Origin: Eucommia ulmoides
Taxonomy: Eukaryota; Streptophyta; Magnoliopsida; Garryales; Eucommiaceae
Reading direction: 5' to 3'
Length of the DNA: 64,000 bases
Assembly: GCA_016647705.1 (NCBI GenBank)
Contig: CM028335.1
Span: forward strand, 37,516,712-37,580,711
Part shown: in pieces, positions 11,923 through 23,177 of the stretch
How positions within the stretch are numbered: position 1 is the first letter of the stretch
Layout of the letters: each line of letters opens with the position of its first letter
Made by a program: the position numbers and the translations under genes
Notes under the pieces: generated by a model
Seen by the model: only the letters and a program-made list of their open reading frames with translations
Databases searched by the model: none
What the model was told of the DNA's origin: nothing

Positions 11923-13663
11923 TCACGATAAATAAATATGTATATACAAGTCTTGAAGATGGAGTAGAAAATACAACAAACGTGTATAACACTTTACATC
12001 GATATGTATTTCTAAAGAAAGTTGTTGATCTACCGTATATATTGCTTCACAAATGGATACAATATGATACTTAAGTATGTAGATGAACCATCGCCAGCAG
12101 CGGTAGTCCTCCGTCGGTACAATGGCGAAAGTCAATGGGTAATACTTGTTGGACGGCGTCATTTTAATGGGAATTAAAATCTTCCCCTCGTATTTACCAT
12201 ACAAGTGAGTCCCATTAATGGTGATTACGTGGCGACAATAACGCCATTCGTCAACTGAAACTTTGAATAACCAAAATACCATGTCAAACATCCTGTAGCC
12301 AGGCATATCAATCGACACAGTGCTCCACTCGACAATCATACCCGGATTGTAGTGATGCAACGCGACCATAAACTTCGACAACTTCCTATATAATTCGTCC
12401 CAATCTTCAAACAATGTCTCGATGGATTTAGATCTAGCCAACCAAGCTTTTCAATAGGAGATGGTGTATCCCTGAAACTCCTTGACGTAAGTCACAATGA
12501 CACCAATCTTCAATTCTGGATTCTGTTTGACTTGTTCAAGTATTAGGTTCGAAATGAGTCCAGAATTCAAATTTTTATGATCTATAGCAGTATGATTATA
12601 GAAACACATGTGCTTCCCCTCATACTGCGTAATCTGAAATATACCGTGACTTTTTTTCCTACTCGCCCGCAATCTCCTACCGCATCCATGCAAACAATAA
12701 ATCGACTAGACCCTCTTGTTCGTTTCCAAGACATAAAACTCTATGTTCTTCTTCACGTGGTAATATTTGATGGCCTGTTGGACACGTTTCTTATCCTTAA
12801 AGACCATTCCAGAATAAAATTCATCCATTTGCGGTGTCCAGAAATTCTTCCGCAACTTCGGCTTGTATTTTCTCATGTCATCGTTGTCACCCCAGTCCAA
12901 GTTATTTAAAAATAGAATAACCCTATCCAACTCCAATTGCTGATTCTAACTCCCTTGCCCGCTAGGCCCAGTATCTAGATCTTCGTTTGGCTCAAACACA
13001 ACATCCACATCTAACTCTTCTTTTGACACACCGTGACGACTATCAGTTGTATCAAACTTACCACCATAATTACTTGTGTTGTCTTGCGGCGGACTACTCA
13101 GGGAATAATGGTGATGTGAAAGAGCAGAGTTGGTGCCATGATCACGGTCAATCATATTATGGGAATGATCTTGTTATGGAATATAAGGGGTGAGACAGTG
13201 TAATTAGACTCAAGTAATTGGGGCGCGACATGGGAGTACTGTGGGAATGATATTGTTCTGGAATGTAAGGGGGTGAGACGGTGTAATTAGACTGGACTAC
13301 TTGGGGGACGGTGCTGAAAAATTGCCCGTCAGATTGGGTACTGTACACGTTAAAACTCTGAGTCATTAAGTTGGTAAAATGACCACTGTGGGGGAAAAAA
13401 TTCAGACCATCATCAAATACTAGTTCTACCTCTACATACACCGCAACAGCAAGAAACAAGGGTATGTAAAGAGGTAACTTAAGCACTTGGTTTAATACTG
13501 AGTCATCCCCGATAGAAAACAAGTTATATTTATAATTTGACCCAAAAAGAGCTATTGACATCCTACACTTTAGTTTCAAATTTTCAGTAGCCCCATCCTC
13601 AAAGACACACAATTTTAGTATCTCAATTAATTCATTTAAGATTGTTCCCCTACGAACAACCAA
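11923..13663 (-). pseudogene. MULE-1 transposase (MuDR-type), disrupted
   Basis: Five collinear minus-strand open blocks: 13663-13157, 13155-12946, 12936-12706, 12693-12451 and 12441-11923. The third and fourth carry the MuDR N-terminal domain that precedes the catalytic core (FYSGMVFKDKKRVQQAIKYY, then ATYVKEFQ-like text). The last carries the core start: FDMVFWLFKVSVDEWRYCRH, ITINGTHLYGKYEGKIL, YPLTFAIVPTEDYRCWRWF. The first catalytic Asp, normally in a DGTHLYGKY context, is Asn here (AAT at about 12213). Stops separate the blocks and everything after the first third of the core is unrecognisable, so this copy cannot encode an active enzyme. The N-terminal block (13157-13663) resembles the variable leader of plant MULE transposases only loosely. 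Confidence 0.8.
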
Positions 13664-14149
13664 AGATTTTACAGCTGATATACTGTAACAAACTTTGAAC
13701 TCGGTATTTTCTAATATTCTATCACCTCAATACAGTAACAATCAAACGTTATCCATTTCAAGCGGCTATTATTTCACAAGGCAAAACAAAACAAGAAAAT
13801 AATATCGTCAACTAAAACTCAATCACAAAAGTATGTTCATATAGCAATGTTTATAATGTTAATTTTTTATGGGTTTGAGTAATTTACTTTCAATCCTTAA
13901 TATTTTACTTATTTTTAATTTATTCAATAATTATTTTAACTTTAACTCTAAATCAAATATAAATTTCATGTCAAGTTAATATCAACTGAATAGATTCAAT
14001 TAATTTGAGGGATGAAAGTGCACAATTTGTAATTACACATTTTGTAATTAAACAAGTAAATTAAAAAATTGAACTAACAATTTATTTTAAAATAATATAT
14101 TAAAATTTATATTTATCTAATTGTCATATTTTGAGGGTCCAAAGTTTTG

Positions 14150-14253
14150 TTACAAATACGTAGCCGATGCAGGTTTTTCAACTTCATCAATAATCAACAG
14201 TTAAAGTCGATTATTAATGAAGTAGAAAACCTGTATTGGCTACGTATTTGTAA
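14150..14253. repeat. 104-nt hairpin, copy 1
   Basis: Arms of about 44 nt beginning ttacaaatacgtagccgatg pair with a downstream arm ending ggctacgtatttgtaa, with a few mismatches and a loop of about 15 nt. The structure resembles a small MITE or a fold-back RNA precursor. Confidence 0.85.
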
Positions 14254-14695
14254 TAAATTAAACTTGTTATATATACTTGACAAATTAAATTTATATTTTG
14301 AAAATATTTTGTAGGGGCCAAAATGCATATTTTTTAATTAAACAACTAAATTAAAAAATTAAACTCAAAATGACTTATAATTTATTTTAAAATAATATAT
14401 TAAAATTTATATTTTAACTTATATTTTTCCAATTTGCTCAAACTTTGAGGGCCCAAAGTACACAATTTGTAATTACACATTTTCTAATTAAACAAGTAAA
14501 TTAAAAAATTGAACTAACTAACAAGTTTTAATTTATATTTTTTCAATTTGTCAAACTTAGATGGGTCAAAAATTATACTAACTAATTGACAATTTTAACT
14601 AAATTAAAAAATAATCTAACTAACAATTTATTTTAAAATAATATATTAAAATTTATATTTCTCTAATTGTCATACTTTGAGGGGCCAAAATTTTG

Positions 14696-14800
14696 TTACA
14701 AATACGTAGCCGATGCAGGTTTTTCAACTTCATCAATAATTGACAATTAAAGTCGATTATTGATGAAGTTGAAAAACTTGCATCGGTTACGTATTTGTAA
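14696..14800. repeat. 105-nt hairpin, copy 2
   Basis: Second copy of the 14150-14253 hairpin, inside the duplicated block. Its 45-nt arms differ at only two positions, a better pairing than in copy 1. Confidence 0.88.
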
Positions 14801-15939
14801 CAAATTAAACTGGTTATATATGCTTGACAAATTAAATTTATATTTTAAAAATATTATTTTATATAAGTCTAATATTTTATATTTTTCTAATTGTCATACT
14901 TTGAAGGGACAAAGTGCATATTTTTTAATTAAACAACTAAATTAAAAAATTAAACTCAAATTAACTTACAATTTATTTTAAACCAATATATTTTTCCAAT
15001 TTGCAAAATTTTTAGGGGTCAAAGTGCACAATTTTAAATTAAATATTTTTTTAATTAAATAACAAAATTCATAAATTAAAATAACTAATTAACATTTTTA
15101 ACTAAATTCAAAAATTAAACTAACTAACAATTTATTTTAAAATAATATATTAAAAATTTATATTTTTCTAATTGTCAAACTTTTAGGGCCAAAGTGCATA
15201 TTTTTTTAATTAAATAGCTAAATTCAAAAATTAAACTAATTAACTAACAATTTTTTTAAATAATATTTTAATTTATATTTTCCTACACATGTGAAAGAGG
15301 CCAAAGTATAATTTTTAATTTAACAACTAAATTAACAAATTAAACAAATATTTTTTAATTAAATAACTAAATTCATAAATTAAACTAACTATTTAACAAT
15401 TTTAACTAAATTCAAAAATTAAACTAACTAACAATTTATTTTAAAACAATATATTAAAAATTTATATTTTTCTAATTGTCAAACTTTCAGGGGTCAAAGT
15501 GCATATTTTTTAATTAAATAGCTAAATTCAAAAATTAAACTAACTAACTAACAATTTTTTAAATAATATATTAATTTATATTTTTCTACACATGTGAAAG
15601 GGGCCAAAGTGTAATTTTTAATTTAACAACTAAATTAACAAATTAAACTAACCAACTAACTAATAAATTAAACAACTAAACCAACAAATTAAATTTACTA
15701 ATTAACCAACAAATTAAATAAGTAAACTAACTAACAAAACAAACAAGCTAACTAATAAATTAAATAATTAACAAATTAAAATTAAACTATCCTCTAACTT
15801 TTTTTGATGTTTTAAAAAAACTAAATTAACAACTAAACTAATTAATTAACTAACTAATTATTTTTTAAACAATATAATAATGTATAAAAAACAAGTAATC
15901 AATCAAACTAACAAATAACAAATAAAAAACATACTAATC

Positions 15940-16526
15940 AAATTAACAAATAAATTAAACAAACAAAAAAAAAAACTCACCTTTGTAGTAGGATGAAGGA
16001 GTTGTGAAGTTAGAATATTTGTTAAATTTTAATGAAGAAAATCGGCCAAATAAATGATGAACACTCTGATTAAAATGAAAAAAATATTTGAATGAACAAA
16101 ACTCTAAGTATGAATGGAGGAAGGAGCAGAGAGAAGGAGAAGGAAATGAGGAAGAACGAAATGGAACGGAACGAAAATGAGCAGGAAGAAAGAATAAGGG
16201 AGTGAAGTAAAAATAGGCTTTTGGTCCCGGTATTGTGAACATCGGGACCAAAGGGCCCGGTCAAAAGCAGTTGCATTTTGCAGTTGCAAAATGCAACCTG
16301 GTCAAAAGGTACAACATACCGTTTGACCATTACAAATGGCACACCACCGTTTAAAAACGGTGGTGTGCCTTAAATCCATTGGTCCCGGCGCTATGAATGC
16401 TTTCCAAACACCGGGATCTTAATCCCAGTGTTCTGAACACCGGGATGCTCAGCCACCATAAATAAGTTGAAAAAGTAACTTTGTTAGTATTTGTTTTTTT
16501 AAATATATTTATTAGGTAAAGAACTC
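15940..16526. repeat. Right TIR of MULE-1
   Basis: Reverse complement of the left TIR. It holds hairpins d' 16221-16251, c' 16271-16296, b' 16299-16329 and a' 16338-16369, then an outer dyad (atcccagtgtt/aacaccgggat, about 16421-16446) and the terminal 26 bp ending at 16526. Confidence 0.82.
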
Positions 16527-16536
16527 AAAGTTTGCC
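16527..16536. repeat. Right 10-bp target site duplication of MULE-1
   Basis: aaagtttgcc, identical to 7198-7207. Confidence 0.85.
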
Positions 16537-16639
16537 CACTATATTCATAATTCATAAAAGAACTCAATTCAAAATTCAACTTTTAATAATTTTTGCATTT
16601 GGCATCAATAAAATTGTGAGATTTATTCATTCTTATTTG

Positions 16640-19600
16640 AATTGATCCATCACTATTGATAAACTACAATGGTCCGGTCACTGGGGAATCAAACCGATAA
16701 CGAAAGAGAAGAATCTGGGAAATAGCACTAGAGAAAAACTACGGAGAAGCTATGGCAGTAGCTACAAAACCAAGCCCCGTTAATCACTTTCAGTGATGAG
16801 AATTGCAAAGGGATTGTACACCTTCATGAGGACGCTCTAGTAATAACGTTGTGGATATCCAACTTCCAGGTAAGAAGAATTCTAATTGATATTCGTACCT
16901 CTGCTAATATCATTTTCGAAAATACTTTGAAATAGATGGGAGTTCCTAGTTCGGACATCAAATCTACCCAAACAGTTATGGTAGGGTTCCATGACGACCT
17001 CACCTCTCCCAAGGAAAACATTACCTGGTTAGTCACGACAAGAAAATAAGACAACCGTCTGACTAAAGCCACAGAGTTCATGGTAATGGACTTCTCATCT
17101 CCTTACAACGCAATCTTAGGATACCCATGGCTTCACTCCATTGGTGTCATAGCGTCCACATTTCACCAATGTATAAATTACGTCAAAGGTGGGGTAGTGT
17201 CAGTTATCCAAGGTGTTCAGGTAGCCTCAAGGCAATGCTTCTCCATAGCAATTAAAGTCGAAGCAAAAAGAAACTCTACCTCAAACTCCAGCTCAGGAAA
17301 TAGATGATTCCCGAGAACATCGAAGTGTTCTCCAACCAGTGGAGCAAGTGTAAGAGGTGACCTTCAAAGAATAAAAGAAGAAATTACAGATTGGCGTGGC
17401 TCTAAGCCCGTCCGAGATGGAGAAAATCAAGAGTTTGCTAGCAAAGAGCCTAGATGTATTTACTTGGGCACCTGAAGATATGAAAGGAATTGACCCAAGA
17501 GTAACAGTGCATCGTATCAACATCTCAAGGCCATACCATCCAGTCAGACAAAAAAGAATGACTTTTAGTCTAGAGAAAAAAGAGACGATTGAGTCAAAGG
17601 TGTAGCGATTGCTTGGAATAGGGCACATCAGGGAAGTAAAGTACTCGAAGTGGTTGGCTAATCTCGTGCTCGTAAAAAAAAAAAAAAGAACGGAAAGTGG
17701 AGAATGTGTGTAGACTTCACCGATCTCAATAATGCTCACCCTAAAGATTGCTACCCCCCCCCCCCCCCAATGCCAAGAATAGATCAAATGGTGGATACAG
17801 TTGCAAGGCACAAGCTGTTCAACATGATGGACGCATATTCTGGTCATAATCAGATTCGAATGGACCAACAAGATGAAGAAGGAACAACCTTCATTACACC
17901 AAGAGATATGTATTGTTATATTGTAATGCCTTTTGGTCCAAGAAATATAGGTGCTACCTACTAAAGATTGGTAAATAGAATGTTCCAAGAGTAAATTGGA
18001 CAAACTATAGAGGATTATATTGATGACATGTTGGTAAAAAACACGAAGAGATATGACCATTTAATGTACCAAGAGAAGACATTGACTATTCTAAGAAAGT
18101 TCAACATGAAGTTGAATCCCGAGAAATGTGTTATCGGGGTCACATCAGGAAATTTCCTTGGTTACGTAGTCAACTAGGCGGGAATAATGATGTATTCTGG
18201 GAAGATAGAATCAATTCGAAAAACGAAGTCACCCACAACTGTGAGAGAGGTCCAGGTGCTCACAAGAGGACTGACAACCTTAATTTATCTCCAAATTTAC
18301 CGACAAGTGTTCTCCCTTCTTTAAGATCTGAAGAGGGAACAAGGATTTTCATTGGAACAAAGACTGTGCAGAAGCGTTGCAATCTATTAAAAATTATCTC
18401 GGCTTAGTGGAGATATTGGCTAATGTATCCCCTAGGGATTAGTTGTACTTAATCCTGGCAGTAACTTTGGTTGTTAGCGCGACACTAGTGATGGAAGAAT
18501 AATGAGGGCAAAGACCGATGTTCTACATGAGTAAGTCGCTCAATTCAACCAAAACGTGATTATACTGAGATGGAAAAGCTTGCTCTGGCACCGATTACAT
18601 CAACTCTAAAGTTAATGCCATACATTCAGGGACATGTAATTAACGTAATCGTGTTATACCCACTTTGAGAAGTAATGCACCTGCCTAAAGATTTAGGGCG
18701 GTCGATGAAATGAGCAGTAGAAGTTGGAGAGTTCCTAATCAAGTACAAGCCACGAACAACAGTTAAAGGATAAATAGTGGTAGATTTTATCGCTGAGCTT
18801 ACTCCTGTTAAATAAGAGACAATAGAGGATGGTGAGTGCTCCGAACAGTCGATTAGCTTGTGGAAGCTGTGGGTCGATAGGGCATCAAACGTGAAAGGAT
18901 GTGGTGTAGGCTTGGTCCTCGAGACACCAGAAAGAGAGCAGATTGAGAGAGCAATCTAGTTCAGATTTCAAACCTTTAACAATGAAGCTGAGTATGAGGT
19001 AATAATTCTTGGGCTGACTTTATCTAAGGGCTTAGGGGCCCGTGACATGGAAGTGCGATAAGATTCTCAACTAGTAGTTAGCTAGGTAAATGGAACATTA
19101 AGGAAAAGTTGCGGTTGTTTGAAAAAACTAATAAAGACACTAAGAAGCTGCAAGCTGGAAGCAATCTCAAGATCAAAAAATAAGAAGGCAGATGCACTCT
19201 TAGTCCTTGCATCGTCTTTTAGTCCTAATCAAAGATTGAAAATGGTGGAATTTCAAGAATTACCTTCCATTGCAGCATCAATTAACCTTTGTGCCAGTAT
19301 TGGCCAACTAGGTGAAGAAGAAGACTGGAGGACACCTCTGGTGAGATATTTGAAGGAAGGGACATTACCCGAAGACTGAGATTCAACTTGAAAAATCTTG
19401 TATAAGGTATCAAGGTGTGTTATGCTTGATGAAAAACTTTACAGGAGATTGTTTACCCAGCTATTATTGCTTTATCTAGGCTCGAAGGAGGTCAGTTATG
19501 TCCTACAAGAAATCCACTAGGGCGTTTATGGAAATCATCAAGGAGAAAGAACCAAGACTTGGATCAACTTGAAGAAAAAGGAGGGAAGGTATCACTACGA

Positions 19601-19860
19601 ATGGTTGCGTGCAAGTCAAATTGCAAAGATGTTCAATCAAGCTGTCTACCCAAGATTTTTTGGGGTAGGGGAGTTGGTGCTCCAACGAGTAATGCCACAT
19701 TGTCCATAGGTGCGATTGGGAAAGTTAGCTCCTAATTAGGAAGGACCCTACTGAGTAACAAAAATAAATTGACCAAGGACTTACTGGTTGGAAGACTTAG
19801 AAGGGGTGCCGATTCCAAGACTTTAGAACATTGGGCACTTACGAAAGTATTTCATTTAAT
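16640..19860 (+). pseudogene. Decayed Ty3/gypsy pol, Tat-like
   Basis: Collinear plus-strand fragments: retropepsin (VRRILIDIRTSANI near 16875-16905, then MDFSSPYNAILGYPWLH at 17086-17136); RT start (VFTWAPEDMKGIDP near 17455), RT core (FNMMDAYSGHNQIRMDQ near 17818-17870) and the catalytic motif YIDDMLVKN near 18017-18043; RNase H (LWVDRASNVKGCGVGLVLET near 18857-18915, FNNEAEYE near 18976-19000); and the pol C-terminus (VGELVLQRVMP near 19665-19697, LGKLAPN, WLEDLEGVPIPRL near 19786-19825). The protease DTG/DSG triad reads DIR, so the catalytic Asp remains but its context is lost. Stops and frameshifts interrupt every domain. Gag and the 5' LTR are missing, and most of integrase is deleted. 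Tat assignment is inferred from pol sequence and from the long 3' region. Confidence 0.8.
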
Positions 19861-21480
19861 TATTTAAATGCTTTTTCATTTGAGATGTTTTCAGTTTGAA
19901 TCTTTACTTATTAAAATGTTTTCATTTCAAGTTTATGCTTATTGAAGTTTGATGAATAAAAATTATTTTCTTTCAAAAAATATGCTAAGTTTTGAACCAA
20001 AACACAAACAGATTGTTGAAAACAATTCGGATTAGCCCTGAGCATGAATAAAATTAATCATTGAAAATAGTTCGGACGAATTATCAACAACAACAAAAAA
20101 AAAAAAACCAGTCAAAATGACACATCACTAAGAGTGAGAAGAATCACTAAGTTTGAAAAAAGGCGAACTAATAAAACTAGTTCAGAACAAATCAATAAGG
20201 TGAGAAAAATCACGAAGTGTGAGAAGAAAGGCGAACTAATAAAATTAGTTCAGAACAAATCATGAAAAATCACTAAGTGTGAGAAGAAAGGCAAGCTAAT
20301 AAAATTAGTTCTGAACAAATCACTAAGGGTGAGAAAAGTCACTAAGAGTGAGAATAACGGTGAACTAATAAAAATAGTTCGGAATAAATCACTAAGCGTG
20401 AGGCAAATAGTAAGTCGAACTAATAATAATAGTTCGATTGAATCATTTAGTATAAGAATAAAGCAAACTAATGTAGATAGCTCAATTAAAGATCTGCATA
20501 ATAAAATGGCGAACTAATTGAAATATTTTGGGTGAACTACCAAATAAAAAGTAACGAACAAATTAAATTAAGTTCGGTTCAATGAGATAAGAAGAAGAAC
20601 TGATTGAAACAATTCGGATCAACAAGGGAGTTGAACTGACTAAAAATAGTTCATATTAATGAATAAAGAGATGAACTAACCAAAACGGTTCGGAATAGAC
20701 AAAAACTAAGGAAGACACTTAGAAATCACGAGACATAGAAAAATGATGAAATAATCTCGAGTTGAAAAGCTCGTAATCAGTGCGAAGGAAAAAACAAAAT
20801 AAGTTGTGAAGAAAAAGAAGAAAAAATGATGAAATTGAATTGTTTCGGAATAACTATTAAACACTGTTAGTTGAACTGATGAATAAATCATCTAAAAAAT
20901 AACCTAAAACGGCATGAGAGTTAAGGAATGACAAGCTACTTTGTGAGCCATAGGTTATGCAAAATCAACGACCAAACAAAAATTGTTCCAACTCAAAAAG
21001 AGTAGGACCAACATTGAAATATCACTTAACCTATAAGTGTTACTCTCTTAAACGAATCACGCATTCATAACTTGTCCAATATATGTATGAGTTATGAAGG
21101 AAGGTAAAGGGAGATAGAGATAAACATTGACGAAAGGGGATCCAAACTAAAAATCCCAGAATCATAAACGTTGCATGCATGCAACCGGAAACATGTATAT
21201 AAAGGCATAAGAGAGCACAAAGATACAATCGTACGGAAAAAAAAACTACCATTCCACAAGATTAAAAAAAAAAAAAAAGAACCATTGTTCATCATTCCAT
21301 CAAAATAAAAAAGAAAATAGAATAATTGTTTGGATTACAGACAAAAAAATAAAAAAAATAAAAAAATAAAAGCTTGTTAAAAAAAAAACATGACCAGGAA
21401 GGAGAGGAGGGCCATCAGTCATATTCTGGCAAGCGTAGTGGACCCAGGTCCTTCTCATATTTAGAAGAAAAATAGAAGTA
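19860..21480 (+). other. Long 3' non-coding region of the Tat-like element
   Basis: No pol homology after about 19860. The stretch holds the tandem repeat at 20030-20690 and then A-rich sequence. A long non-coding region between pol and the 3' LTR, with tandem repeats, is typical of Tat-lineage elements. Confidence 0.55.
20030..20690. repeat. Degenerate tandem repeat, units about 45-68 bp
   Basis: Units share gaactaataaaa(t/c)tagttc followed by (g)gaacaaatcactaagtgtgagaa. About ten diverged units of varying length are visible. All read in the same direction. Confidence 0.85.
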
Positions 21481-21499
21481 TTGCTCCTCATATTAGCTA

Positions 21500-22011
21500 A
21501 GTGCAAGAACCAGAGAATGGATCTTCTCTTTCTTTTCCTCGTTCTTCTCCTAGAGCTTGTTTATCTTCTCAGACAGTATCTCAACATAGCCCTTCCGGAG
21601 ATAGATCTCACCTCTCAGCTTGTGGATCTCTGAGTCAGCCTCAACTACACGAGTACGGAGTTCCAAGATTTGGGAGACAATAGAAAAGTGGGATGCATCC
21701 AAGGATGGGTTGATGGCACTAGCCTCCTCTAAGTAGCTAAGGTGAGGGTGCTCCTTAGTACTAGTCTTGGTCATAAGCTCATGAAAGTGGAAGCCATTTT
21801 TTATTTGCTTTCTTATCTCAGCTTTAATTTTCTCAAAGGGAGAATGCATTTTGAGAAAAAAACAGTTGAGGAAATCAAAGAGACAAAGCAAAAAGAGAAA
21901 GAAGAGCAATAATGAAAAGAGAGTCAGATGGTTTGACTTTAAATAGCCAAACCGAGAAAATAAATGACAAAAATGATGAAGCGAATCGTCAAGTATAAAA
22001 GCATTCATCAC
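21500..22011 (-). CDS. Antisense ORF in the 3' region of the Tat-like element
   Basis: An uninterrupted 153-codon minus-strand ORF occupies 22011-21550. The first 55 residues include a hydrophobic block (LFSLLLFFLFLLCLFDFL). The rest is charged and helical (FEKIKAEIRKQIKNGFHFHE, SQILELRTRVVEADSEIHKL, RGEIYLRKGYVEILSEKI) with heptad-like spacing, suggesting a coiled coil. Additional antisense ORFs between pol and the 3' LTR are documented in plant Tat elements, and position and orientation fit. Function is unknown. It is better preserved than the neighbouring pol. The true start may be the internal Met at about 21850 (MHSPFEKIK). Confidence 0.5.
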
Positions 22012-22013
22012 AA

Positions 22014-22745
22014 TTACTTGATCAAATTGATTGTGCTATACTTATTCGTATATATCATTGAGTATTTGAACTTATTATTCTTAATACTATAATTGTTTTT
22101 ATTTTGAATACATTGAAAATCTTTTAAAACGATTTTTGTCTGAAAATCTGATTGCGAAACTATTTGTGCTTTAATTGCTAAAATTAGATTTAGTATGTCA
22201 CACATTTCTATCACTAGCCTACCGGGACATTAATTTTGCTAAATTTTGAATTGAGTTGGTTCATGTGAGAAAAAACTGTAATTTTTTATTTTTGGTGAGT
22301 TGTAGTTCAAACCTAAATATACCTGGTCTAAGTGAGAGTGAATTAGACATAAAGAGATCTTGCCTAATCTGGTTTAATCTAGCGCCTGGGAAAAAGAAAT
22401 GGTTAATCTTACGCCTGGAAACAAGACAACATTAATTTTTAACTTAGAAAAAAAAAAATAGGTTTGATTCTGAGTCTGATAAAGAATTAGATTAATCTTG
22501 CGCTTGTGAAAAAGATTGTAAATCTTTAGTTCCCACATGGGGCAGGGATTGGAATTAGTGAATTGCGAATTCCCTTCAGGAGTTCACGGGAGAGAACGTA
22601 GACAAGAGTAACTTACTGAACCTCTATAAATATTCGCGTGAATTTCTCTATCATCATTTGTTTGGTTGTGCACTTAGATAAATACATTTCCGCTATATAG
22701 CAAGATAATAACCGAATAGGGAATTTGAAGTGATTAGCAAAGTTT
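22014..22745 (+). repeat. Truncated copia LTR fragment, same family as 37135-39436
   Basis: Parallels the 3' half of the solo LTR at 37135-39436: ttttaaaacgatttttgt..aatctgatt, tctatcactag..gggacattaattt, a run of ggtttgattcttagcctg-type repeats, and ttgtttgg(t/g)tgtgcacttagat. The 5' half and the last 70 bp are absent, and no target duplication was found. Confidence 0.7.
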
Positions 22746-23177
22746 TAAGTAATTTAAACACGTTGAGTGTGCAAGGATAAGAGCGACGATAAATCAACTA
22801 CCGTGCTGTGTCTTTTTCTGGGCAACAAATTAGTTAATTTGGAGCTGAAGAGGCAAAACAGAGTGCCACATGAAAACAGAGTGCATGGCTCTTGCCAAAA
22901 CTATAGTAGAGATATACCAAGTTCTGTTATATATTTCCAGATAATCATCTAACATATGCACGATCAATAATCATTTCACCAGTTTCCTATGAACTAATAG
23001 ATTCAACAAAAAGGAGGAGGAGTGCTGCTATCTTCAAAATAACAAAGTATTTATTGGTACATAAAGGGATACATTAAAAACTACCAAATAATCTCATGAA
23101 TGCAATTCAATACATGAAATACAAAATCAGCGAAATAAAAGAGAAGTGAAAAAGGATTATACGTTCGTGTGAATTCC
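22746..23177. other. Intergenic, downstream of XTH
   Basis: Non-repetitive AT-rich sequence containing the presumed 3' UTR of the XTH gene. No polyadenylation signal was assigned and no gene seen. Confidence 0.5.

Larger units (their letters stand above)
14100..15620. repeat. Right subterminal motif array of MULE-1
   Basis: About 11 spaced copies of a motif near CTTTGAGGGGCCAAAGTGCA, for example around 14131, 14312, 14446, 14675, 14900, 15012, 15178, 15290, 15485 and 15598, separated by 100-200 bp of AT-rich sequence with taacaactaaattaacaaattaaac. It is the inverted counterpart of the left array and contains a block duplication (14080-14310 and 14620-14860). Confidence 0.75.
7208..16526 (-). 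mobile_element. MULE-1, Mutator-like element of 9.3 kb with complete termini
   Basis: The outer 26 bp at the left (GACTTCTTCACCTAATAAAT...) and, reverse complemented, at the right (GAGTTCTTTACCTAATAAAT...) differ at two positions, and a 10-bp duplication flanks both ends. Inward the TIRs continue for about 550 bp and contain ordered hairpins, then AT-rich subterminal zones with repeated motifs. A transposase-related gene lies on the minus strand at 11923-13663. A separate LTR-like insertion occupies about 9010-10720. Because the transposase is disrupted, present mobility would need a related active element. Confidence 0.88.

Noticed and set aside
17293-18060. 255-codon open frame on the minus strand
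   Set aside because: It is the antisense shadow of the Tat-like RT, whose plus-strand motifs are unmistakable.
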